This document shows, in pieces, positions 14,650 to 21,569 of a DNA stretch of 21,569 nucleotides. The stretch's first letter is position 1. Each line of letters starts with the position of its first letter. The translations under genes were made by a program, and so were the position numbers. This DNA comes from JASJCL01 sp050291585 (GTDB taxonomy: Bacteria; Desulfobacterota; Desulfobacteria; Desulfobacterales; Desulfosarcinaceae), in assembly GCA_050291585.1 (NCBI GenBank), contig JBNKKA010000064.1, forward strand, positions 1-21,569. The letters run 5' to 3'. The notes below the pieces were generated by a model. It did no database searches and was not told the DNA's origin. It saw only the letters and a program-made list of their open reading frames with translations.

Positions 14650-15611
14650 GCCGCACCTTTCTTGAAAGGCGTCGGAGCCCCCAGTGCCTCTGCCTGAGCA
14701 GCAGCAACCATCTGTCCGAGTTCCGGGAAAAAAGACTGCAAGCCGCCCTGGTCCAGCACCGCCAGGTGATGCTCGTACATGATGCGGTCCCACATGAAGA
14801 GAAAGCCGCGCATGGGTTGGGGGGCCCTCGCCTTGTTGGTGAAAAAGATCCCCTCCGCCACGATCTCCTCCTTGGAGCGCCCGGCATCCAGGTCCATCTG
14901 CAAGCGCACCTCGCGGGCCACCACCTGGCTGATGGCGTGGGTCCAGACCGTCTCGAAGCCAGAAGAAACGATGCCACCATGGCTGGTGAGGAGCAGTTTC
15001 TGGGGAAGGCCCCGCAGGCGCATCAGGCTGCCCACCAAGGCCACCAGATCGCAATTGGGCCAGCCATACCAGGGACCAAACCGGTCAATGCCCATATCCG
15101 CGCAGAAAAGGATCCGCCGTTCGGGGAGATAGAAAACGGTGTGACCGGGACTGTGTCCTCGGGCATCCAGGGCCGTCACCCCTATCCCGCCAATGCGAAA
15201 GCTGTCGTCATAGGCATATCCCTTCACATGGGGAACCGACGCATACTCCACCGTATTGGCCAAAAAAGACTCCCATTCGCCGCCGATGCCATTGGCACGC
15301 GCCTCGGCCGCGTGCAGGGGTGTCGTGGCCCTCAGAATGTCCACCTCTGCCGCCGGCGCCCGGACCTCCGCCCGCGTATGGGCCGCCACCCTGCTCGCCC
15401 AGGCCGAGTGGTCCACATGATAGTGGGTCAGGATGGCCAGGTCGGGCCGGGTTTCCGCGAGCAGGGGCAGGGTTTCCGATGACCCCATGTTGGCGTCCAC
15501 CAGGGCCGTGGTGCCTCCGTCCCTGATCAAGAGGCCGGCGCAGGCCTGAAAGCTGCGCATGCTGTCGGGTTCCAGGTAGGTGAGCCCCTCGCAAATGACC
15601 GTCCGTTTCAT
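14646..15611 (-). CDS. Metallo-beta-lactamase-fold hydrolase
   Basis: A 321-residue MBL-fold protein. Metal ligands are visible: THYHVDH at 62-68 (His63, His65, Asp67, His68), GHSPGH with His157, Asp172 in CADMGID, and His211 in LLTSHGG. A C-terminal helical region (about 215-310) carries additional Trp, Tyr and Met residues. The MBL core with its own C-terminal extension resembles lactonase/arylsulfatase-like and glyoxalase-II-like enzymes; substrate is unknown. GGAGG precedes the ATG. A palindrome TTGTATACAA overlaps the likely promoter, matching one in front of the upstream marR gene. The hotdog gene follows by a four-base overlap, so the pair is an operon, perhaps for hydrolysis of a small ester or thioester. 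Confidence 0.88.
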   Translation of the reverse strand: MKRTVICEGLTYLEPDSMRSFQACAGLLIRDGGTTALVDANMGSSETLPLLAETRPDLAILTHYHVDHSAWASRVAAHTRAEVRAPAAEVDILRATTPLHAAEARANGIGGEWESFLANTVEYASVPHVKGYAYDDSFRIGGIGVTALDARGHSPGHTVFYLPERRILFCADMGIDRFGPWYGWPNCDLVALVGSLMRLRGLPQKLLLTSHGGIVSSGFETVWTHAISQVVAREVRLQMDLDAGRSKEEIVAEGIFFTNKARAPQPMRGFLFMWDRIMYEHHLAVLDQGGLQSFFPELGQMVAAAQAEALGAPTPFKKGAA

Positions 15612-15640
15612 TCAGCCTCCATCATGATTGAAGCGTGTTT

Positions 15641-15660
15641 TTAGGTTGTATACAAGTTAA
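15641..15660. promoter_or_regulatory. MarR-type operator in front of the MBL operon
   Basis: TTGTATACAA (15646-15655) is a perfect 10-bp palindrome inside the imperfect 20-bp palindrome TTAGGTTGTATACAAGTTAA. On the minus strand the TATACA within it could be the -10 element, so binding would block transcription. A near copy stands before marR at 16110-16123. The sequence shared on the minus strand is GTATACAAGTTAAAA against TTAACTTGTATAC in the opposite orientation at the other site. Confidence 0.7.
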
Positions 15661-15673
15661 AAGGATAAAAAAA

Positions 15674-16093
15674 CTACCGGGCCAACTTACCGAGCAAGGC
15701 TCGCAGAATCATCTCCTCTTCCGGGGTCAGGCATTTCAGAAAATCGGTGTTGGACCTCTCCTTAATCCGCTCTATATCCATCGCCAGCCCACGGCCCCCA
15801 TCGGTCAGGCAGACCTGAATGGAGCGGCCGTCTGCTGGATGCCGCCGCCTTTCAACCAGCCCAGCCTCCTGGAGGCGGTCGAGCACACCCGCCAGGGTGG
15901 CGCTGTCCAGTTGGACCCGGCTACCCAACTCGGCGGAAGTGATCTCATCCTGATCATAAAGAAAGAGTAGCACCATAGCCTGAACCGCAGTGACAGCCAT
16001 GTCCACCAGCTGCCGGTTCCAATAGCGGATGGCTTTGCGACTGGCCTTGGAGAGCTGGAAAAAAATGCAGTTTTGGGGGGATGATACGGTCAT
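15674..16093 (-). CDS. MarR-family transcriptional regulator
   Basis: A 139-residue winged-helix regulator of ordinary MarR length. The N-terminal dimer helices are followed by the recognition region ITSAELGSRVQLDSATLAGVLD, the wing ERRRHPADGRSIQVCLT and a C-terminal dimerisation helix. MarR proteins repress neighbouring genes and release on binding a small phenolic or lipophilic ligand. GGAGAG precedes the ATG. The gene lies directly upstream of, and on the same strand as, the MBL-hotdog operon, and both share an ACTTGTATAC palindrome, so it probably represses itself and that operon. Which ligand it senses is unknown, but the ester/thioester-hydrolase-like targets suggest a degradable organic molecule. 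Confidence 0.92.
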   Translation of the reverse strand: MTVSSPQNCIFFQLSKASRKAIRYWNRQLVDMAVTAVQAMVLLFLYDQDEITSAELGSRVQLDSATLAGVLDRLQEAGLVERRRHPADGRSIQVCLTDGGRGLAMDIERIKERSNTDFLKCLTPEEEMILRALLGKLAR

Positions 16094-16109
16094 TTGCTCT
16101 CCACTTTTA

Positions 16110-16123
16110 ACTTGTATACGAGT
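16110..16123. promoter_or_regulatory. MarR-type operator in front of marR
   Basis: ACTTGTATACGAGT is a 14-bp palindrome with one mismatched pair, 17 bases upstream of the marR start. The left half, with flanking TTTTAACTTGTATAC, is identical to the reverse complement of the site at 15646-15660. The arrangement is typical of MarR autoregulation. Confidence 0.7.
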
Positions 16124-16315
16124 ATTTAGCGCCCCTGGGTGGTCGATGTCAAGAGAGCTAAATAACTGAGGATCGTTTGGAGGGAAAGCACCCGGTGCAA
16201 GACGGATGGGGAGTAGGCCCGAACCATGCCGGTCGAGGACAGGCCTCGGAAGGCGTTATTTGGAAAATCACCAAGCGGTGGGATCACATTGGTGGTGAGC
16301 GCCTTACTCGAACCC

Positions 16316-16690
16316 TCAATCCGGTCCCGCGGCCCACTCACTGCGGGGAATCCTGCGGCGTAGCAACTCCCTTTCCGCCACTTTACGCGCCTCCAACAGT
16401 CGATAGCCATCCCCACCCAGAAAATAGGTCTGCTGGAAGCCGGGAGTCACCGGCTCCTGCCCATTGTCCGCCGTCTCTCGGCGGACCTCATCGCCAATCG
16501 CTTTAAGCCGGTAGTCGACCCCCTGGTAGTAGGCCACCAGGTCGGTGTCGCTCATCGTCGCAAGACGCTCCGCTAGGGAAGGCTTAGGCGTGCCCGCACA
16601 GGCCGTCAGAAGAATCGCCAGAACGAATACTCCGCTATAAAGAAGGGTTCTCAAAAGCGGTTTTTCAGAGAGAGAAAACTGTGTAACCAT
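16316..16690 (-). CDS. Small hypothetical lipoprotein
   Basis: A 124-residue protein with a clear lipoprotein signal: basic start, LLYSGVFVLAILLTAC, with the lipidated Cys at residue 31. The mature part is charged and helical (SLAERLATMSDTDLVAYYQGVDYRL, split across a short linker) and is Arg/Glu-rich toward the end (ARKVAERELLRRRIPRSEW). No family is recognised. Start at 16690 is chosen because GGAG precedes it; the longer frame to 16783 is mostly uncharged non-coding-like sequence. It lies 117 bases downstream of the large glycoside-hydrolase gene on the same strand and could be cotranscribed. Probably outer-membrane- or periplasm-anchored. Confidence 0.75.
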   Translation of the reverse strand: MVTQFSLSEKPLLRTLLYSGVFVLAILLTACAGTPKPSLAERLATMSDTDLVAYYQGVDYRLKAIGDEVRRETADNGQEPVTPGFQQTYFLGGDGYRLLEARKVAERELLRRRIPRSEWAAGPD

Positions 16691-16807
16691 GCTGCAACTC
16701 CAAGGGTCGTCCGCGCCTGGCGGCGCCGGAAAAGTGTGCGGCTGATAAAGGAGGGCGTCCGCAGTGACATGCACTGGTCTCAAAAGACAGCCCGCCTTTG
16801 TAAAGGT

Positions 16808-19684
16808 TTAATGTACCATGCTCAGTCCGGAAATAAAACAGCCGCTACTGCTGCTAGCGCCTCCGCCATCGGACGGATCGTCCGAAGGGAGATCAGTTGA
16901 GGGGGGATCATCACCGGGCGGGACTTCGTCTGTGGGCTCGTTGGCGGTGTTGAACACAAATAGATTGATGCTCCCCGGTGGGATTCCCCCGGCCTCACCG
17001 CCCGTATCGGCATCTACCACAAAGGCTTGGGAAAAGCGGCTGGGATCGATCTCCCGGGAGCCGATCACCACCTGGAGATCATCGCGGTTGTTGGCCCGCG
17101 GGTCCACCGGGCTGCCGTCGGGCGCTTCGAGGCGGTAGCGTGTGATGGTTGCGACCTGGTCAATGGGAAGCCGCAGGGTAAGGGGCGTCATGCCGGTGCC
17201 GAAATCCACACCATCGTGGTCACCATCCAGCTTGCGCGAGATAACGAAGACCGAGTAGCTGGTCTCGCTGCGTAGGGCGTAGCTCGAAATCAGGGGCAAC
17301 TCTTCGCCATCGTTGTCCAGGGTGGGGACGCTGTTGTGCACCGTTGTAACCATTTCATTGCCGATGGCATAACGGTTGCGCATCTTCAGGGCCAACCAGC
17401 CGGGGTGAGCCCGGAAACCACCGGCTTCGGGCAGGGTGTGGGAAGACCACCACTTCCCCGAACTGAAGCCCAGGTAGCACTGGTGGCTATAGCCATTCTG
17501 GCTGCTGAAGAGCCAGGCATCCAGGGCCGCCGCCCCCATGGCTGCTGATTTACCATAGAGCTCATCGATCTCAAGAGTGTCTTCGTTGGTCCAATACCCG
17601 CTCGGTCCACCCTCGTAGGCGGTCAGGCCGTAATGGGTAGCCCCGCTGCTGTTGAGGCTGTCGCGGGTGGCCGCCGCCCTGGCGATGAGGGCGCGCATGC
17701 TCTCCTCCAGACCGAGGAGCGTCATCTGGACCCCGTGGTCGTCGAACACTGCCTTGTCCTGGCCGTCGTCGCCGGTTTCCCACTTGGGCCCCACGTAGTT
17801 GGCGTGGCCGATGTAGCTGATATCGGCCCCCTGCTGAACGGCTTTTTCGGCGTATGCTTCGCTGTCGGCGCTGTAGTTGGCCCCCAGGGCGAATTTGATC
17901 TTGCTGCCCAGGTCGTGCTGCGACCAGGCGGGCATCTGTTTGACGTTCTCGTCGAACATGTAGCGGGCGAAGAGCCCGTACTCCAGCCCCCCCCGGTGGA
18001 CGTAATTGGGGCGTCCCCAGCCATCCCAACCATATCCGCCGGCCCCTTGGTGCCAGGTCTCGTTGCCCAGCTCGATGACGATCTCGCGGAACTCATCCGT
18101 CCAGGGTGTCCCGTCGCCCTGACGGTATTTGTAGCGCAGGTAGGCGTATGGTTTGCTTTCCGGTGTATCCACGGCCGGATCGTAGGGCTCCCCCAGGAAC
18201 TCCACCAGGGCACGCCACTCGGCCTCGGTGTACTCCTCCAGGCAGGTGAGGTAGGGCACTACTCTTGTTTCGGGGCTGTCGCCAGTCTTGAAGGCCCAGT
18301 AGAGGCACTGGGCGATAGTAGTATCCGGCCCACTCCCCACGCCGGCATTCCATGCCACCTGGTAGGTTCCGTTGGCGTAGTTGCCCATCATGGCTTCGAT
18401 GGAGGAGGCGTGGAAGATGGTGCCGTAAAAGCGCATGGCCGGCTTCCTGCCCGTCCGAGGCATGCTGGCCATCATCTCGTCAAAGCTTATGCTGTGGGGC
18501 GTATGAGGCCGGTACTCGTGGGCACTGTCATAGCGGAAGAGAACGAAGTTATCGATCCACACCTGTCCCGGTCCCGTGAACTCAAGGTTGTGTGAGATGT
18601 GCCACTGGTTGTCGGTGGGATAAGCGGGAGCAGTGAAATCGTAAGTGAACTGCTGCCACTCGCCGGTTACCATCCAGGGTTCCGTCTGATTGACGGCGGC
18701 GTAGGTGGCGCTTCCGTCAAAACCGAAGCGTACTTCGCCATTGCTTCCCAACCCCTCCTGGCGCAGCCAAACCGACACCCGATAGCGGGCCCCGGGGTGG
18801 AGTTGGCTGTACCACTGCCCTTCACCATCGTTGTAGCGGTAGTAGACATATTGGCCCAGGCGAACGGTTCCGCTATTGGAAAAGGTAGCCGCCAGGCAGG
18901 TCTCTCCCCCATCGTCGAAAGCAGCGGGGAGTGGCTGTGGGTGGGGCACCAGGGCGCCCGTCCAATTACCGCTGGTGGCCGTCAGGTAGGGTTTATCCCC
19001 CGTCCAATTCGATCTGAGATCCGGTGGGCTGGTGTCTGCTCCGATGAAGTTGGTTTTCAGCTTGATGTAGGCGTAGTCACCAAAGCGCAGGCCCAGATCG
19101 CTGTGGGCGATGTAAACCCGCGCCATGTCGTTGCTGCTGTCCCCGTCGCTGTCGTCATTGGCGATATAGCCACCTTCGGGGGGTCGATCTGCTGCAAGGG
19201 GGATGGTCGACTCGCCCAGAAAGACCACGTGGTCGGCCCCTGCAATGGCGTTCATATCGCTGTCGCCCGCATAGCTTAGAGGCTGGTCGGCCGCGTCCAC
19301 GATGCGGTAGAAGCGCACCGTAGCGCCGTTGAGCAGCCCTGTCCAGGCCAGGTTCCAATAACCCGGCCCGCCGAAACTATCCCATTCGAACCAGTCGCTG
19401 CCGGCCCGGTCGATGCGAATGAACTTGCGCACCACCATGGGTTCAAAGCCGCTGTTCCAGACATGGTTGTTGACAGCGAAATTGGTGCCGCCCGCGATGG
19501 AGGTCAGGTTGGCGCCGATGGGCTCTGCGTCTGTGGCCAGGACCGTGTCGGTCACGGAGATATCCGCCGCCGCAAAAGGCTGGGCCCCAAAGCCCTGCGA
19601 CGCCGAGCTTAATAAAAAAGAAAATGTCACCCAAAATAAACAGGGGCCGATCCAATTCCAGTGCCAGTACATTCGCATTCGCAT
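16808..19684 (-). CDS. Secreted glycoside-hydrolase-like protein with a carbohydrate-binding domain
   Basis: A 958-residue exported protein. ATG at 19684 has GAGGAA upstream and places a normal signal peptide first (basic MRMRM, then aromatic-rich hydrophobic core ending near ASQGFGAQPF). Residues about 40-250 form an unrecognised beta domain. About 257-384 resemble a CBM4/9-type carbohydrate-binding domain. About 400-790 look like a clan-GH-A TIM barrel: candidate acid/base Glu542 in ELGNETW and candidate nucleophile Glu691 in LTAYEGGPSGYW. A C-terminal beta domain and a Pro/Asp/Gly-rich linker end in SSSSGCFISG, resembling deltaproteobacterial CFI-type sorting tails. I could not assign a GH family; an arabinofuranosidase- or glucanase-like enzyme is plausible. 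Confidence 0.7.
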   Translation of the reverse strand: MRMRMYWHWNWIGPCLFWVTFSFLLSSASQGFGAQPFAAADISVTDTVLATDAEPIGANLTSIAGGTNFAVNNHVWNSGFEPMVVRKFIRIDRAGSDWFEWDSFGGPGYWNLAWTGLLNGATVRFYRIVDAADQPLSYAGDSDMNAIAGADHVVFLGESTIPLAADRPPEGGYIANDDSDGDSSNDMARVYIAHSDLGLRFGDYAYIKLKTNFIGADTSPPDLRSNWTGDKPYLTATSGNWTGALVPHPQPLPAAFDDGGETCLAATFSNSGTVRLGQYVYYRYNDGEGQWYSQLHPGARYRVSVWLRQEGLGSNGEVRFGFDGSATYAAVNQTEPWMVTGEWQQFTYDFTAPAYPTDNQWHISHNLEFTGPGQVWIDNFVLFRYDSAHEYRPHTPHSISFDEMMASMPRTGRKPAMRFYGTIFHASSIEAMMGNYANGTYQVAWNAGVGSGPDTTIAQCLYWAFKTGDSPETRVVPYLTCLEEYTEAEWRALVEFLGEPYDPAVDTPESKPYAYLRYKYRQGDGTPWTDEFREIVIELGNETWHQGAGGYGWDGWGRPNYVHRGGLEYGLFARYMFDENVKQMPAWSQHDLGSKIKFALGANYSADSEAYAEKAVQQGADISYIGHANYVGPKWETGDDGQDKAVFDDHGVQMTLLGLEESMRALIARAAATRDSLNSSGATHYGLTAYEGGPSGYWTNEDTLEIDELYGKSAAMGAAALDAWLFSSQNGYSHQCYLGFSSGKWWSSHTLPEAGGFRAHPGWLALKMRNRYAIGNEMVTTVHNSVPTLDNDGEELPLISSYALRSETSYSVFVISRKLDGDHDGVDFGTGMTPLTLRLPIDQVATITRYRLEAPDGSPVDPRANNRDDLQVVIGSREIDPSRFSQAFVVDADTGGEAGGIPPGSINLFVFNTANEPTDEVPPGDDPPSTDLPSDDPSDGGGASSSSGCFISGLSMVH

Positions 19685-20381
19685 GAAGTGTTCCTCGTCG
19701 ATGAAGTGTCGGTTCAGTTGGCGATTGGCGGTATATTGTGGATTATATCGAAACATCTGAGTAGATCTTCCCTCGACTAAGCAGCAATCATGCCCAAATA
19801 TTAACTATCCGATATGTCGTTGAATATTGATTTTATCCCCAGTGGATTGATTTCTAATTCTGCACACTCTGCCTGTCAGATGGGAAACAATCGTGTACTT
19901 ACACACGGCTACCAAATTAAGGCTGCGGGAGGCCTCCTTCACTGGTTGGATGATTGGCTTCGCAACCTTCATCTAACCATATCGAGGCCACCGCCTCAAT
20001 TTTGCGAAAGAATTTATACGTTATCTAAAAAGGCGAGAGAGTTATTGGTTTATTCTTGAGATGGTGGGGTTCTATGCGGTTGCTTTTTATATATCGACTG
20101 GTGATTGGTTGGAACTGTACTTTGGTGGATACCTATTTTTTGCAGATACATCGACCTAATCACAACTTCAAAAGAAAAAAGCCAACAACAACATCTTGCG
20201 GTTGACCTCCTTTCCTCAAGTGCAGGTCATGGAAACCTTTACTGAGCACACGATTGGAGACCAGAGCATTTAAGCATATGAGATATATCTCCAAATCCTG
20301 TTTAAATTTTGTCCTGATTTATTACGGGAGCATCAATAGTAGTTATTGGTACTTTCTGTTTCATCATCATGAGATCAACCG
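19685..20381. other. Non-coding gap and start of AT-rich region
   Basis: No convincing gene. A TATAAT hexamer on the minus strand at 19742-19747, about 58 bases upstream of the glycoside-hydrolase start, is a good -10 but has no obvious -35. An 81-codon open frame at 19814-20059 lacks a ribosome-binding site and family features, so it is not called. From about 19750 rightward the DNA becomes clearly AT-richer, suggesting a boundary between two sequence histories. No terminator hairpin or insertion-sequence ends were found. Confidence 0.55.
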
Positions 20382-21098
20382 TTACTGAAAGGTAAACAGA
20401 TCCACCATGGATTCTTTCTTTCTGACAAACATTCTTTTGAAACCCTCAGTGATGTGGGTTCTCACATGGTCGAGATGGGCAGATAAGGCGTTGTTTAGAC
20501 TTACGGCATCTCTATTTTTCAAACTATCGAAAATACTCGCATGTTCTTTTAATGAACTGTCCATAATCCCCAGCAGCACCAAATTGCGGGTGTATTTTAG
20601 AAGCAGCATATCAAACAGTTCCTGAAGCATTTTCAATTGGATGTGGCATTGTGAAATGGAGGCGAGTGTCAGGTGAAATTTCATGTCTGTCATAAGCCGG
20701 CTGTAATAATTCTCTTCATCTACCGCGGTAAAATAGTCATCCTGGGATTGCTTCAGCCGCTGTATGGATTCATCGTCAACCGAGTTGATAATTTCCGGAA
20801 CAAGTGAAACCTCCAATAAAAGCCGGGTGTCATAGATCTCTTTGATTTCTTTCAGGCTGACCTCATTTACGAAATAGCCGCGGTTTGGTTCGTGGCTTAC
20901 AATATTTTTAAATTCCAGCCATTTCAACGCATGAATAACCGGCGTAATGCTAACGCCAATCTTATCGGCCAGATCCTGGTATTTAATTTTTTGTCCGGGA
21001 ATGATTTCATTGTAGAAAAGCATCTGTCGAATGCCTTGGAAAGCTTTTTGAGCCAGATCCATCTTTTCCGTTTTTTTTCTCTGCTTTTTATCAGCCAT
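20382..21098 (-). CDS. GntR-family regulator with FCD domain (FadR subfamily)
   Basis: A 238-residue regulator. Residues about 13-80 form the winged-helix DNA-binding domain (LAQKAFQGIRQML, then KYQDLADKIGVSITPVIHAL with EPNRGYFVNE as the wing). About 85-225 form an all-helical FCD ligand domain, with metal-site-like residues in DMKFHLTL and in the HASIFDSLKNRD and HLDHVRTHI helices. FadR-type proteins usually repress catabolic genes and release on binding an organic acid. GGAG lies five or six bases before the ATG. It is divergent from the thiamine-diphosphate enzyme gene, its likely target. Composition is more AT-rich than the genes to the left. Confidence 0.92.
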   Translation of the reverse strand: MADKKQRKKTEKMDLAQKAFQGIRQMLFYNEIIPGQKIKYQDLADKIGVSITPVIHALKWLEFKNIVSHEPNRGYFVNEVSLKEIKEIYDTRLLLEVSLVPEIINSVDDESIQRLKQSQDDYFTAVDEENYYSRLMTDMKFHLTLASISQCHIQLKMLQELFDMLLLKYTRNLVLLGIMDSSLKEHASIFDSLKNRDAVSLNNALSAHLDHVRTHITEGFKRMFVRKKESMVDLFTFQ

Positions 21099-21121
21099 GA
21101 AATCTCCGATTTAAATCTGAA

Positions 21122-21139
21122 AAATCGTTTGGACGATTT
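21122..21139. promoter_or_regulatory. Candidate GntR operator (inverted repeat)
   Basis: AAATCGT and ACGATTT form a perfect seven-base inverted repeat around TTGG. The core TCGTTTGGACGA is close to the FadR-subfamily operator style (T-x-GT ... AC-x-A), with a four-base rather than three-base centre. It lies 24 bases upstream of the GntR start, downstream of that gene's candidate promoter, an autoregulatory position. Confidence 0.45.
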
Positions 21140-21176
21140 GGGCGCTGTGGATGTGAAAGCTTAATTTGTTTTAATT

Positions 21177-21204
21177 ATTATAAACTATTTAATTAAATTG
21201 CAAA
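21177..21204 (-). promoter_or_regulatory. Candidate promoter for the GntR gene
   Basis: On the minus strand, TTTGCA (21199-21204) is followed after 16 bases by a perfect TATAAT (21177-21182). The leader to the ATG at 21098 would be about 70 bases and would contain the inverted repeat at 21122-21139. High AT content makes chance matches likely. Confidence 0.4.
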
Positions 21205-21464
21205 CCAAAATTATCGTATCGCGGAGAAATCAATCCAAATCAACGAGAGATATTACTTACCTTAAATCTTATAAAATAAATAATAGAAAATAAGAATGCC
21301 CATTCAGAGCATTTGTGAAGTATTATAAATATCTAAAAATATTGTAATAAATGGATTTTAGCCAAAAATTATTTATATTGACAAATAAAATATAAATATG
21401 GTAAACAAAATTTAAATCTTATAAATTTTCTTACAAAATTAATCTTCCAGCCTCGGAGGCTATG

Positions 21465-21569
21465 ATGGATGGTTCACATGCGCTCGTGGAAATGCTGAAA
21501 GCCTATGGAGTGGATGTCATTTTCGGGGTGCCTGGTGACACCAGCATTCCTTTTTATGAAGCCCTTTAC
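21465..21569 (+). CDS. Thiamine-diphosphate-binding enzyme, N-terminus (partial, cut by right edge)
   Basis: The first 35 codons of a large enzyme. The peptide contains VEMLKAYGVDVIFGVPGDTS followed by IPFYEAL, the start of the Pyr-domain of acetolactate-synthase-like ThDP enzymes (the GVxxVFGxPG pattern). Two ATGs stand together at 21462 and 21465; the second has the better distance from GGAGG (21455-21459). Without the catalytic Glu, FAD region or C-terminal GDG motif the reaction cannot be named: acetolactate synthase, glyoxylate carboligase, benzoylformate decarboxylase, oxalyl-CoA decarboxylase and sulfo-substrate decarboxylases are all possible. It is divergent from the GntR gene, which suggests inducible catabolism rather than housekeeping biosynthesis. 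Confidence 0.85.
   Translation, partial: MDGSHALVEMLKAYGVDVIFGVPGDTSIPFYEALY

Larger units (their letters stand above)
21099..21461. other. AT-rich divergent intergenic region
   Basis: A very AT-rich control region between the GntR gene and the thiamine-diphosphate enzyme gene. It holds an inverted repeat at 21122-21139, a minus-strand promoter candidate (TATAAT at 21177-21182), a 14-bp direct repeat TTAAATCTTATAAA at 21262-21275 and 21412-21425, and a plus-strand TTGACA at 21378-21383 with no clear -10 at the standard spacing. No gene is seen in it. Confidence 0.7.

Noticed and set aside
17633..18595. A 320-codon plus-strand open frame opposite the glycoside-hydrolase-like gene
   Set aside because: Antisense shadow without ribosome-binding site or recognisable domains.
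19814..20059. An 81-codon open frame in the gap left of the GntR gene
   Set aside because: No ribosome-binding site, no family pattern, and ordinary length for chance in this composition.
1..21569. CRISPR arrays, tRNA or rRNA genes, insertion-sequence ends
   Set aside because: No regularly spaced repeats, cloverleaf sequences, rRNA-like tracts, transposase or integrase genes were seen anywhere in the window.

Overview
The window is mostly GC-rich, gene-dense DNA (about positions 1-19,700) followed by a visibly AT-rich right end. Lipoprotein signals, a periplasm-directed serpin, a PilZ protein and an AzlCD exporter point to a Gram-negative bacterium. The protein styles (a Cys-containing C-terminus 'SGCFISG', Gly/Asp-rich lipoproteins, many short overlapping operons) suggest a deltaproteobacterial-type organism (Desulfobacterota), but that is an impression from sequence alone. 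There are no rRNA or tRNA genes, CRISPR arrays or recognisable insertion sequences.

Layout. 1-146: tail of an unrecognised gene. 164-1132 (-): a queuosine-salvage glycosylase (DUF2419/Qng1 type). 1634-3676 (+): a large secreted lipoprotein with a YfaP-like (DUF2135) domain; three 11-bp-spaced TGACG repeats lie upstream and a strong terminator follows. 3883-5501 (-): a two-gene operon of a sugar-pathway-type cupin and a secreted serpin that retains an inhibitory-type hinge. 5624-7317: udk and galE, convergent, with stop codons that overlap. 7656-9121 (+): a YdcF-like protein, a truncated GNAT protein and a prolyl-tRNA editing protein. 9195-9854 (-): PilZ/YcgR-like c-di-GMP protein. 10077-12159 (+): a tightly overlapping operon of a membrane zinc-ribbon protein, an agmatinase-family ureohydrolase and a LEA14/WHy lipoprotein, then a TSUP (TauE/SafE) permease. 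13035-14050 (-): azlC-azlD. 14201-16093 (-): a MarR regulator, an MBL-fold hydrolase and a hotdog-fold DUF4442 gene carrying a frameshift. 16316-19684 (-): a small lipoprotein and a 958-residue secreted glycoside-hydrolase-like protein. 20382-21098 (-): a GntR/FCD regulator, divergent from a thiamine-diphosphate enzyme that runs off the right edge at 21569.

Most of the window is ordinary chromosome. The parts that most deserve a second look are: the paired MarR operator-like palindromes in front of both marR and the MBL gene; the one-base frameshift in the hotdog gene; the serpin-cupin operon; the tandem response-regulator-like repeats upstream of the YfaP-like lipoprotein; the glycoside-hydrolase-like protein, which I could not assign to a family; and the abrupt base-composition change at about 19.7 kb, with a GntR/ThDP-enzyme divergent pair and candidate operators. 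I did not find a clear wholly new multi-gene system.
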